Assembly (NCBI RefSeq): GCF_022637415.1
Contig: NZ_CP093340.1
Span: 2,108,001 to 2,172,000 of the forward strand
Direction of reading: 5' to 3'
Length of the DNA stretch: 64,000 bases
From: Luteimonas sp. S4-F44
GTDB lineage: Bacteria > Pseudomonadota > Gammaproteobacteria > Xanthomonadales > Xanthomonadaceae
Under the pieces are notes generated by a model, which saw nothing but the letters and a program-made list of their open reading frames with translations, searched no databases and had not been told where the DNA came from. Position 1 is the stretch's first letter; every line of letters begins with the position of its first letter. Below, piece after piece: positions 54,923 to 64,000 of this stretch. The position numbers were made by a program, and so were the translations under genes.

Positions 54923-55912
54923 TCACGCGACTGCGTGGACGCCGCCATTGCGACTGGCGCCGGGTGGCTGGCCGATGACGCGCTTGAACGCCCGGCTGAA
55001 AGCCGCCTGCGACGTATACCCCAGACGCTGCGCCACGGTCTCGATCGGCAGCCTATCCTCGACCAGCCACTGGTTGGCCAGGCGCATCCGCAGTTCGGTG
55101 GCATAGCGCAGCGGCGGCGTGCCGAGCGTGGCCTGGAAACGCTCGGCGAACACCGAACGCGAGGTGTGGCATTGCGCCGCCAGATCGGCCACGGTCCAGT
55201 CGCGCCCCGGCTGGCGATGCAGGGCCAAAATCGCGCGCGCCAGCCGGGGATCGCGCAACGCGGCCACCAGGCCCGACGCGTTGTCGCAGCCGCATTCCAC
55301 CCACCCCCGCACGATCATCGCCGCCACTGCGTCGGCCAGCCGCGCGAGAATGCCTGAAAAGCCGATGCGCGCAGCGCAGACCTCGCGCTGCATGGCCGCC
55401 AAGATGGGCATGAGGTCGGGGTAACGTTGGCCTGTGGCGTCGACCCGCATGACCTCGGGCATCAGCCGTCCCAGTCCCTGCATGCCCCCCAGATCGAACT
55501 GCATGCAGCCGTGGAACAGGACGGTGCCGGACCCGGTGTCGGACCCGGTGCCGGTGCCAGTGCCGGAACAAGCGACCACCGCACCAACCGCCTCGCCGAG
55601 CGGAATGGCATCGAGACTGCCGATGTCCTGCGTCGCAACGTCGGGACCGGACAGCAACTGGTGGCGGCTGCCCTGGGGCAGAAACACGGCATTGCCGGCA
55701 GACAGCGGATGCAGTCCGCCGTCCGCGGTGCGCAGCGCGGCCGAGCCGACGGCCAGGAAATGAAAGTAGGCATGCCCGGGGCTGGCGACGAAATCCAGAC
55801 CGAACGGCGCCATCGCCTGGATGCGGCGGTACTGCACCCCCCGCAGCCGTATCCCGGTCAGTAGTTCGCTGATCAGTTCGGACGAAAGCGCGAATGGATC
55901 CTGCGTCGACAT
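54923..55912 (-). CDS. AraC-family transcriptional regulator (cupin-type sensor)
   Basis: The 329-residue regulator has an N-terminal AraC_binding/cupin_6 region (MSTQDPFALSSELISELLTGIRLRGVQYRRIQAMAPFGLDF..., PLSAGNAVFLPQGSRHQL). Its C-terminal helix-turn-helix pair is DWTVADLAAQCHTSRSVFAERFQATLGTPPLRYATELRMRLANQWLVEDRLPIETVAQRLGYTSQAAFSRAFKRVIG. A Gly/Thr-rich insertion (about 117-131) is encoded by imperfect 12-bp repeats. It is divergent from an MFS exporter it probably controls. Confidence 0.9.
   Translation of the reverse strand: MSTQDPFALSSELISELLTGIRLRGVQYRRIQAMAPFGLDFVASPGHAYFHFLAVGSAALRTADGGLHPLSAGNAVFLPQGSRHQLLSGPDVATQDIGSLDAIPLGEAVGAVVACSGTGTGTGSDTGSGTVLFHGCMQFDLGGMQGLGRLMPEVMRVDATGQRYPDLMPILAAMQREVCAARIGFSGILARLADAVAAMIVRGWVECGCDNASGLVAALRDPRLARAILALHRQPGRDWTVADLAAQCHTSRSVFAERFQATLGTPPLRYATELRMRLANQWLVEDRLPIETVAQRLGYTSQAAFSRAFKRVIGQPPGASRNGGVHAVA
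55522..55566. repeat. Imperfect 12-bp tandem repeat within araC-like gene
   Basis: About 3.75 copies of a 12-bp unit (CGGTGCCGGACC with variants) encode the Gly/Thr/Ser-rich loop between the sensor and DNA-binding parts. The unit is four codons, so gain or loss of copies keeps the frame. It may vary between strains. Confidence 0.6.
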
Positions 55913-56012
55913 GCTGGGGTTTTGATCAAAGATTCGAGACTGAGCATCATAGATCATCCAGAACCCCGTCCCTAGACTGCGCGCTGACCCGATTCCCCAG
56001 GAAAAGTGCGAA

Positions 56013-57254
56013 ATGAGCAGTTGCAGTTGCGAGCCCCTGGCCGACGCCGGCCCGGAGGACGCGGTCCCGACCTCGCCGGCCTGGATGGCGGTGTTCTCGC
56101 TTGCGATGGGGGTATTCGGTCTGCTGACGGCCGAGTACCTGCCGGCCAGTCTGCTGACGCCGATGGCCGCCGAACTGGGCGTATCCAAGGCACTGGCTGG
56201 GCAGGCGGTGACAGTGACGGCGGTGGTGGCGCTGTTCTCCGGACTGCTGGTGCCGGGCCTGACGCGCGGCATCGATCGTCGGCGGGTCCTGTTGTGCTTT
56301 TCGATGCTGATGATCGCCTCCAACCTCCTGGTGGCGGTTTCGTCGAATCTCACGGTCCTGTTGCTGATGCGCATCCTGCTGGGCATCGCGCTGGGCGGCT
56401 TCTGGAGCATGGCGGCAGCGGTGGCGATGCGCCTGGTCCCGGCATCGCTGCTGCCCCGCGCGTTGTCGATCATCTTCAGCGGCATCGCCGTGGGGACCGT
56501 CGTCGCGGTGCCGCTGGGCAGTTACCTGAGCGGCCAGTACGGCTGGCGCACCGCCTTCGTGGCGGCCGCCGTGGTCGGCGTGGCGACCTTGATGTTCCAG
56601 TGGTTCACATTGCCGCCTTTGGCGCCGCACAGGCCCGCGCGGCTACGCACGGTGCTCGAGGTGCTGCTGCGGCCGGGCATCGCGGTAGGGATGCTGGGAT
56701 GCGTGTTGGTGCATACCGGCCATTTCGCGCTGTTCACCTACGTCCGGCCATTCCTCGAAGGCAGCACCGGTGTCGGCGCGAACGGACTGGCGTTGATACT
56801 GCTGGGGTTCGGCGCGGCCAACTTCGCGGGCACTCTGCTCGCCGGACGACTGCTGGCACGACGCCCGCGCGCGACGTTGGTGGCGATGCCGGCGCTGATC
56901 GGCATCGCGGCCCTGGCCCTGGTCCTGCTGCCGGCCTCGCTCGCCGGACAGACAGTGCTGGTGGCCATCTGGGGCGTGGCGTTCGGCGGCGTACCGGTGG
57001 CCTGGTCGAACTGGGTGACGCGCGCGGTGCCCGACCAGGCGGAAAGCGCGGGCGGCATGGTCGTGGCCTCGGTGCAATCGGCGATCGCAGCGGGCGCGGC
57101 AACGGGCGGCGCGATCTTCGGCCTGGGCGGCGCCAACGCCGTGTTCGTCGCCGGAGGCGCGCTGATGCTCCTCGCCGCAGCGTTCATTGCGCTGCGGGTA
57201 CGGGTGGACGCCGTCGCACCCGGCATGGACGCCCGAGCGCCGATGCATCTGTGA
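56013..57254 (+). CDS. MFS exporter (NepI/YdhP-like)
   Basis: The 413-residue protein has 12 hydrophobic helices. WMAVFSLAMGVFGLLTAEYLPASLLTPMAAELGVSKALAGQAVTVTAVVALFSGL carries the drug-efflux antiporter-1 pattern. The cytoplasmic motif RGIDRRRVLLCFSMLMIASNLL and helix 4-5 residues (RILLGIALGGFWSMAAAVAMRLVP) match purine-ribonucleoside/arabinose exporters. It is divergent from the AraC-type regulator (100-bp shared region with A+T-rich TTGATCAAA), suggesting induced expression. Confidence 0.9.
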   Translation: MSSCSCEPLADAGPEDAVPTSPAWMAVFSLAMGVFGLLTAEYLPASLLTPMAAELGVSKALAGQAVTVTAVVALFSGLLVPGLTRGIDRRRVLLCFSMLMIASNLLVAVSSNLTVLLLMRILLGIALGGFWSMAAAVAMRLVPASLLPRALSIIFSGIAVGTVVAVPLGSYLSGQYGWRTAFVAAAVVGVATLMFQWFTLPPLAPHRPARLRTVLEVLLRPGIAVGMLGCVLVHTGHFALFTYVRPFLEGSTGVGANGLALILLGFGAANFAGTLLAGRLLARRPRATLVAMPALIGIAALALVLLPASLAGQTVLVAIWGVAFGGVPVAWSNWVTRAVPDQAESAGGMVVASVQSAIAAGAATGGAIFGLGGANAVFVAGGALMLLAAAFIALRVRVDAVAPGMDARAPMHL

Positions 57255-57335
57255 ATCGCGCCCGATCCCCCTGCCGACGCGAACTACAGGGCAGTCAGTA
57301 CGTACCGACCGTCGCAAGGACGGCTCGCGCGAACA

Positions 57336-57365
57336 GCGCGCCCCGCTCTGCTTGCCGGGGCGCGC
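57336..57365. terminator. Hairpin between convergent MFS and copper chaperone genes
   Basis: A perfect 10-bp G+C-rich stem (57336-57345 and 57356-57365) with a 10-base loop lies 16 bp from the copper chaperone stop. No U-tract follows; it is likely a barrier between the convergent transcripts. Confidence 0.5.
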
Positions 57366-57380
57366 GACCGGGCGGCGCGG

Positions 57381-57887
57381 TCAGTGACCGCCGTGCGTGC
57401 CGGCCTCTACTTCGCCGGCCAGCGGGCGGACCTCGAAGCGAACCTGCTGCGTAGGTGCGTGCTCGAAGTGCAGCGTCGCCTCGACCGTGGCGCCGGCGCG
57501 CAGCGGCTCGACCGGGTCGATGAACATCAGGTGGTAGCCACCGGGGCGCAGCTCGACGTCCGTGCCGGCGGCCAGCGGGACGCCGTCGGGCAGTTCGCGC
57601 ATGCGCATCATGCCGCCGTCGTGGCGCATCTCATGGATCTCCACCGCAGCGGCGGCGGCGCTCTCCACCGACACCAGCCGGTCGTCGGCGGCGCTGCGCA
57701 GGGTCAGATAGCCACCGGCCACGGCCGCATTGGGCGGGGTCTCGCGGATCCAGGGGTCGGACACCGCGACCTGGGGGGCATCTGTCGCGGCCGCCGGCGC
57801 GGCGGCATCGGGCGACGAAGGCTGGCAGGCGGCCAGGGCCAGGGCGGTCAGGCCGACGGCAAGAAGACCGAAACGGGAATGGCGCAT
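57381..57887 (-). CDS. PCuAC-type periplasmic copper chaperone
   Basis: The 168-residue product starts [25 protein letters not shown], with lipobox ALAAC, so it is a periplasm-facing lipoprotein. The PCuAC domain carries the copper motif H-x-M...M...M...H-x-[16 protein letters not shown] followed by [10 protein letters not shown]. It delivers Cu(I) to cytochrome c oxidase (CuA site). The acidic/His tail (ThrHisGlyGlyHis) could also bind copper. It is divergent from xseA. Confidence 0.93.
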   Translation of the reverse strand: MRHSRFGLLAVGLTALALAACQPSSPDAAAPAAATDAPQVAVSDPWIRETPPNAAVAGGYLTLRSAADDRLVSVESAAAAAVEIHEMRHDGGMMRMRELPDGVPLAAGTDVELRPGGYHLMFIDPVEPLRAGATVEATLHFEHAPTQQVRFEVRPLAGEVEAGTHGGH

Positions 57888-58005
57888 CCGAGTACTCCGC
57901 TGCGACGCCTGCGGCGCCTGGCCGGCCATTATCGCTGGCGACGCGTATCGCGCCTGCGACCGGGTGTCGCAGCCCCGCGCGCCGCATGCCGGTATCCTTG
58001 TGCGC

Positions 58006-59334
58006 ATGCACGATTCCGCACGCGATGTCCTGACCCCGAGCCAGCTCAACACCCTCGCCCGCGGGCTGCTGGAGGACAGCTTTCCCCAGGTCGCGGTCGA
58101 GGGCGAGTTGTGCAACGTCTCGCGCCCGGCGTCGGGACACATGTACTTCACGCTCAAAGACGCGCGCGCCCAGGTGCGCTGCGCGCTGTTCCGGCAGAAG
58201 AGCCAGTGGCTGCGCTTCGTGCCGCGCGACGGCATGCTGGTGCGCGCGCGCGGCCGGGTGACGCTGTACGAGGCGCGCGGCGACTACCAGTTGATCCTCG
58301 ACACGCTCGAGGAGGCCGGCGAAGGCGCGCTGCGCCGGGCGTTCGATGCGCTCAAGGCCCGCCTGCAGGCCGAAGGCCTGTTCGAGGCCGAGCGCAAGCG
58401 TCCGCTGCCGGTGTTTCCGCGGCGGTTGGGCGTGATCACCTCGCCCTCCGGCGCGGCGGTCCGCGACGTGCTCAGCGTGCTGGCGCGCCGGTTTCCGCTG
58501 CTCGACGTCGAGGTGCTGCCGACGCTGGTCCAGGGCGTCGATGCGCCGGCGCAGCTGCTGCGCACGCTGCAGCGCGCCGGCGAGAGCGGACGCTACGACG
58601 TGCTGCTGCTGACCCGCGGCGGCGGTTCACTCGAGGACCTCTGGGCGTTCAATGACGAGGCGCTGGCGCGCGCGGTGGCGGCCTCGCCGGTGCCGGTGGT
58701 CTCGGCCGTCGGCCACGAGACCGACTTCAGCCTGACCGACTTCGCGGCCGATCTGCGCGCGCCGACCCCGTCGGCCGCGGCCGAGCTGCTGACACCGGAC
58801 CGCGCCGACCTGCTCGGACGCGTGCGCCAGCTGCAGCGTCAGATCGATACCGTGCAACTGCGCACGCTGCAGACCTGTGCCCAGCGGCTCGACCGCGCGG
58901 CGCTGCGCCTGCAGGCGACCCGGCCACAGGCGCGGCTCGACGCCCTGCGCCAGCGACAGGACGCGGCGCTGCGCAGGTTGCAGGCCGCCCATCGGCAGCA
59001 ACTGCAACAACGCCAGACGCGGCTCCAGCATGCCGGCGCGGTGCTGCGCGCGGCCTCGCCGCAGCGCCGACTCGCCCAGCTGCACCAACGCCTCGATGCG
59101 CTGCAGGCGAGGCCCCAGGCCGCGGTGGCGCGGCGACTGCAGCGCGACGCGCTGCATCTGCGCGGGCTGGTGCGTTCGCTCGAAGCGGTGAGTCCGCTGG
59201 CCACGATCGCCCGCGGCTACAGCATCCTGCAGCACGACGACGGCCGCATCGTGCGCAGCACCGCGGACGCCGCGCCCGGCGACCGGCTCGATGCGCGTGT
59301 CGGCGATGGCACGCTGCGGGTCGAGGTGCAGTAG
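58006..59334 (+). CDS. xseA: Exodeoxyribonuclease VII large subunit
   Basis: The 442-residue protein has an N-terminal OB fold ([56 protein letters not shown]). The catalytic domain has [80 protein letters not shown] long coiled coil (about 265-400), rich in Gln/Arg/Leu, follows, and then the C-terminal segment [11 protein letters not shown]. It degrades single-stranded DNA with XseB. It starts close to a TATCCTT -10-like box (57992-57998). Confidence 0.95.
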   Translation: MHDSARDVLTPSQLNTLARGLLEDSFPQVAVEGELCNVSRPASGHMYFTLKDARAQVRCALFRQKSQWLRFVPRDGMLVRARGRVTLYEARGDYQLILDTLEEAGEGALRRAFDALKARLQAEGLFEAERKRPLPVFPRRLGVITSPSGAAVRDVLSVLARRFPLLDVEVLPTLVQGVDAPAQLLRTLQRAGESGRYDVLLLTRGGGSLEDLWAFNDEALARAVAASPVPVVSAVGHETDFSLTDFAADLRAPTPSAAAELLTPDRADLLGRVRQLQRQIDTVQLRTLQTCAQRLDRAALRLQATRPQARLDALRQRQDAALRRLQAAHRQQLQQRQTRLQHAGAVLRAASPQRRLAQLHQRLDALQARPQAAVARRLQRDALHLRGLVRSLEAVSPLATIARGYSILQHDDGRIVRSTADAAPGDRLDARVGDGTLRVEVQ

Positions 59335-59416
59335 CGCGACGCGGTCCGCCGTCGCCCGGCGATCACGCCCGGGCTGGCACCATACCCGGCGATCTGTCGC
59401 TGGAGTACGCGGACTG

Positions 59417-61066
59417 ATGACCAAGGCCTCCGACCTGTTCGTCTCGGCCCTGGAGGCCGAAGGCGTGACCCATGTCTTCGGCATTCCGGGCGAGGAGAAC
59501 CTCGACCTGCTCGAATCGCTGCGCGCGTCGTCCATCGAACTGGTGCTCACCCGCCACGAGCAGGCCGCCGGCTTCATGGCCGCGACCTGGGGGCGGCTGA
59601 CCGGGCAGGCCGGGGTCTGCCTGTCGACGCTGGGCCCCGGCGCGACCAACCTCGTCACGCCGGCCGCCTACGCCCAGTTGGGCGCGATGCCGATGTTGAT
59701 GATCACCGGCCAGAAACCCATCCGCACCAGCAAGCAGGGGCATTTCCAGATCGTCGACGTGGTCGACATGATGCGGCCATTGACCAAGTCGACCCACCAA
59801 CTGGTCTCCGCCGACGCCATCCCCGCGCGCGTGCGCGACGCGTTCCAGCGTGCGATGGAGGAACGTCCCGGCGCCACCCATCTCGAACTGCCGCAGGACA
59901 TCGCCGGCGACGACACCGATGCGCGCCTGTTGCCCGCCCCCTACACGCGCCGACCGCTGGCCGAGCACAAGGCGATCGCGCATGCCGCGGAGGCGATTCG
60001 CAACGCCCGGCATCCGCTGCTGATGATCGGCGCCGGCGCCAACCGCAAGACCACCGCCAAGATGCTGCGGGCCTTCGTCGATCGGCTCGGCATCCCGTTC
60101 TTCAGCACCCAGATGGGCAAGGGCGTGCTGGACGAGACGCACCCGCTGTGGCTCGGCACGGCTGCGCTGTCGGATCACGATTTCGTGCACCGCGCGATCG
60201 ATGCTGCCGACTGCATCGTCAACATAGGCCATGATGTCATCGAGAAACCGCCGTTCTTCATGCACCGCGGCCGGCGCACGGTGATCCACGTCAACTACGA
60301 AAGCGCCGTCGTCGATCAGGTGTACTTCCCGCAGATCGAGGTCGTCGGCGACATCGCCAACACGGTCTGGCAGCTGGCCGAGGCGCTGGATGCGCCGCAG
60401 CCACATTGGGACTTCACATTCTTCGATCGCGTGCGGACCGCGCTGTGCCGGAACATCGCCGAACTCGCCGCCGACGACCGTTTCCCCGTACACGTCCCGC
60501 ACCTGGTCAAGACGCTGCGCGATGCGATCGACCCGCACGACATCGTCTGTCTCGACAACGGCCTCTACAAGCTGTGGTTCGCGCGCAACGACCGTTGTCG
60601 CGCGCCCAACACCCTGCTGCTGGACAACGCGCTGGCGACAATGGGCGCCGGCTTGCCCTCGGCGATTGCGGCCAGATTGGTACACGGCGACCGGAAGATC
60701 GTCGCCGTCTGCGGCGACGGCGGTTTCATGATGAATTCGCAGGAGCTCGAAACCGCGGTGCGCCTGGCGCTCGACCTGGTCGTCATCGTGCTGCGCGACG
60801 ATGCCTACGGCATGATCAAGTGGAAACAGCGGCACGAGGATTATCCGGTGTACGGCATGGACTACGGCAATCCCGACTTCGTGCATTACGCGCGCAGCTA
60901 CGGCGCGCGCGGCCACCGCCCCGCCAGCGCAGCCGCCTTCGCGCATGACCTGCGCACGGCGTTGGACACGCCGGGCGTGGATCTGATCGATCTGGCGATC
61001 GACTATCGCGACGACGACGCCCTGCTCAACACCGAGATTCCCGCGCGAAGCGCTGCGATCGACTGA
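59417..61066 (+). CDS. Acetolactate synthase large-subunit-type ThDP enzyme
   Basis: This 549-residue thiamine-diphosphate enzyme lacks a neighbouring small subunit. It carries GIPGEENLDLLESL, the catalytic Glu in LTRHEQAAGFMAATWGRLTGQAGVCLSTLGPGATNL, and the ThDP motif CGDGGFMMNSQELETAVRLALDLVVIVLRDDAYGMIKWKQ. In that motif the metal-ligand Asn of typical AlsS is Asp (RDDAYGMI). It pairs with a downstream aldehyde dehydrogenase (42-bp gap). Similar proteins are annotated as acetolactate synthase, but with an aldehyde dehydrogenase next door another 2-oxoacid decarboxylase/ligase role is possible. Confidence 0.85.
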   Translation: MTKASDLFVSALEAEGVTHVFGIPGEENLDLLESLRASSIELVLTRHEQAAGFMAATWGRLTGQAGVCLSTLGPGATNLVTPAAYAQLGAMPMLMITGQKPIRTSKQGHFQIVDVVDMMRPLTKSTHQLVSADAIPARVRDAFQRAMEERPGATHLELPQDIAGDDTDARLLPAPYTRRPLAEHKAIAHAAEAIRNARHPLLMIGAGANRKTTAKMLRAFVDRLGIPFFSTQMGKGVLDETHPLWLGTAALSDHDFVHRAIDAADCIVNIGHDVIEKPPFFMHRGRRTVIHVNYESAVVDQVYFPQIEVVGDIANTVWQLAEALDAPQPHWDFTFFDRVRTALCRNIAELAADDRFPVHVPHLVKTLRDAIDPHDIVCLDNGLYKLWFARNDRCRAPNTLLLDNALATMGAGLPSAIAARLVHGDRKIVAVCGDGGFMMNSQELETAVRLALDLVVIVLRDDAYGMIKWKQRHEDYPVYGMDYGNPDFVHYARSYGARGHRPASAAAFAHDLRTALDTPGVDLIDLAIDYRDDDALLNTEIPARSAAID

Positions 61067-61108
61067 TCGGCGCCGCGTCCTTTTCCGCCTTCGACCCCGG
61101 AGCGCCCA

Positions 61109-62575
<1,467 letters not shown>

Positions 62576-62647
62576 GTCGACCGTCGTCGCCGCCGTTGCA
62601 GAACGTCCGGCGCGCGCGGCCCGCTGGGCGCGGCAGACGCGCCGGCG

Positions 62648-63319
62648 CTAGCCGCCGCGCGCCGCCAGTACGCGTTCGACATCGCGCAGCGACAGTCCGC
62701 GCGCGCGCAGCAACACCAGCAGGTGATACAGCAGGTCGGCCCCCTCGCCCAGCAGTTCGTCGTCGCCTTGCGCGACCGCCGCGAGCGCGGTCTCCACGCC
62801 TTCCTCGCCGACCTTCTGTGCGATCCGGCGGATGCCGCCGTCGAACAGCCGCGTCGTGTAGCTGCCGTCCGGCCGCTCGCGTGCGCGCTGCGCGACCAGT
62901 GCATCCAGCTCGGCGAGCACGCCGCCGGGGGCGGACGGGAAACAGCTGGGTCGCTGCAGGTGGCAGGTCGGGCCCTGCGGCCTGGCCAGCACCAGCAGCG
63001 TGTCGGCGTCGCAGTCGGCATCGATGGCGACCAGTTCGAGCACATGGCCCGACTGCTCGCCCTTGGTCCACAGCCGCCCCTTGCTGCGGCTGAAGAACGT
63101 CACCTGGCCCAGCTGGCGCGTGGCATCGAGCGCGTCACGGTCCATGTAGCCGAGCATCAGCACGCGCAGCGTGTCGGCGTCCTGGACGATCGCCGGCAAC
63201 AGGCCGTCCCCTTTGGTCCAGTCCAGTGCCGCCGGGTCGAAAGGAAGGTCGGTCATGGGATCGTCCTGGGGCACATTGGGGGGAGCGGCCGACGGGTCCT
63301 GGTGGCGAGGATCAGACAT
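62648..63319 (-). CDS. hisIE: Bifunctional phosphoribosyl-AMP cyclohydrolase/phosphoribosyl-ATP pyrophosphatase
   Basis: The 223-residue product catalyses two steps of histidine synthesis. The N-terminal cyclohydrolase (HisI) has [87 protein letters not shown], with zinc Cys/His residues. The C-terminal HisE is helical ([45 protein letters not shown]). A 21-residue N-terminal extension precedes MTDLPFDP at 63256; that internal Met is an alternative start. It overlaps hisF by 8 bases. Confidence 0.95.
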   Translation of the reverse strand: MSDPRHQDPSAAPPNVPQDDPMTDLPFDPAALDWTKGDGLLPAIVQDADTLRVLMLGYMDRDALDATRQLGQVTFFSRSKGRLWTKGEQSGHVLELVAIDADCDADTLLVLARPQGPTCHLQRPSCFPSAPGGVLAELDALVAQRARERPDGSYTTRLFDGGIRRIAQKVGEEGVETALAAVAQGDDELLGEGADLLYHLLVLLRARGLSLRDVERVLAARGG

Positions 63320-64000
63320 CGCGCACCGCCACGCCAGCCGTGCGCAGCTCGCGCTTGAGCTCGGGAATCGCGATACGGCCGCTGTGGAACACACTGGCGG
63401 CCAGGGTGCCGTCGACGTCGGCCTGGACAAACGCATCGATGAAATGCGCGGTCTCGCCCGCCCCGCCCGAGGCGACCAGCGGCACCTCGCACAACGCGCG
63501 CGCCTGGCGCAACTGCGCGATGTCGTAACCGCGGCGCACGCCGTCGTTGTCCATGCAGTTGAGCACGATCTCGCCGGCGCCCAGCCGCTGCGCCTCGACG
63601 ATCCAGTCCAGAGTGCGCACCGCCAGCGCGCGGGTGCGGTCCGGATCGCCGGTGTGGCTGCGCACCCGCCATTGCCCGTCCGCTTCGCGGATCGAATCGA
63701 TGCCCACGACCACGCACTGCACACCGAAGGCGTCCGCCAGTTCGGCGATCAGTGCCGGGCGCTCAAGCGCCGGGGTGTTGATCGAGATCTTGTCGGCGCC
63801 GGCATGCAGCACCGCACGCGCGGTGTCGACATCGCGGATGCCGCCGGCAACGCAGAACGGAATGTCGATCAGCCGCGACACCCGCTCAACCCAGCCACGG
63901 TCGACTGAACGGCCCTCTGGACTGGCGGAAATGTCGTAGAACACCAGTTCGTCGGCGCCGGCATCGCGATAGCGCAGCGCCAGCTCGGCGATGTCGCCCA
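63312..64000 (-). CDS. hisF: Imidazole glycerol phosphate synthase cyclase subunit (partial)
   Basis: The right window edge cuts off the N-terminus. The visible about 229 residues run [32 protein letters not shown]... with phosphate-binding loops [29 protein letters not shown] and [16 protein letters not shown]. The catalytic Asp is in [15 protein letters not shown]. The missing N-terminus should be about 30 residues with the first catalytic Asp (CLDV). It makes imidazole glycerol phosphate and AICAR with HisH. It is followed by hisIE with an 8-base overlap, part of the his operon that continues beyond the window. Confidence 0.96.
   Translation of the reverse strand, partial: GDIAELALRYRDAGADELVFYDISASPEGRSVDRGWVERVSRLIDIPFCVAGGIRDVDTARAVLHAGADKISINTPALERPALIAELADAFGVQCVVVGIDSIREADGQWRVRSHTGDPDRTRALAVRTLDWIVEAQRLGAGEIVLNCMDNDGVRRGYDIAQLRQARALCEVPLVASGGAGETAHFIDAFVQADVDGTLAASVFHSGRIAIPELKRELRTAGVAVRDV

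Overview
The window is about 70% G+C, densely coded on both strands, and reads as chromosome from a gammaproteobacterium of the Xanthomonadaceae/Lysobacteraceae, most like Lysobacter or Luteimonas. This is inferred from family content: a 180-kDa NAD-glutamate dehydrogenase, an mtnB-mtnD-mtnC salvage cluster, a secreted GH18 chitinase with a NagR-like box, a LysM/GH19 muralytic enzyme, DUF6164 and DUF4034 proteins, and promoters with CTAGAAT-type -10 boxes. No rRNA, tRNA, CRISPR array, prophage or intact insertion sequence was seen.

Bases 1-8650 are the accessory part. They hold a truncated DUF4034 protein, an Mrr-type nuclease with a membrane anchor beside an A+T-rich patch, a tautomerase, and the most interesting locus. 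That locus is a 32-codon gene (2979-3077) for a basic peptide ending in an aromatic-rich tail (WKYAYLWPSIYLG), then a perfect terminator-like hairpin, then a stand-alone cytochrome P450 (3146-4297). This is the layout of a minimal P450-modified RiPP (ribosomally made, post-translationally modified peptide) cluster. A papain-like protease fused to an alpha/beta hydrolase, a short-chain dehydrogenase, an SGNH hydrolase and a decayed methyltransferase remnant follow.

Bases 8650-24140 are mostly housekeeping: a DTW-domain tRNA modification enzyme, an Lrp-type regulator divergent from dadA-alr (D-/L-alanine use), uup-pabB, a LysM/GH19 enzyme, a lipoprotein, translationally overlapping GST-selO, a DEAD-box helicase followed by a long inverted repeat, a GATase and trhO.

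Bases 24500-41600 carry a periplasmic leucyl-aminopeptidase, small membrane proteins, transporters, a Fur-box-preceded TonB siderophore receptor, a divergent MFS-TetR pair with two matching operators 31 bp apart, an S9 peptidase, a spermidine-synthase-like/5'-nucleotidase pair and the chitinase.

Bases 41600-64000 hold nadK, NAD-glutamate dehydrogenase, an acyl-CoA dehydrogenase, two APC permeases, mtnBDC, a candidate small RNA (about 54797-54900), an AraC/MFS divergent pair, a PCuAC copper chaperone, xseA, an acetolactate-synthase-like/aldehyde dehydrogenase pair and the end of a histidine operon (hisF, hisIE). Together the secreted enzymes, peptidases, amino-acid permeases, glutamate dehydrogenase and dad genes fit a bacterium that lives on proteins, peptidoglycan and chitin.
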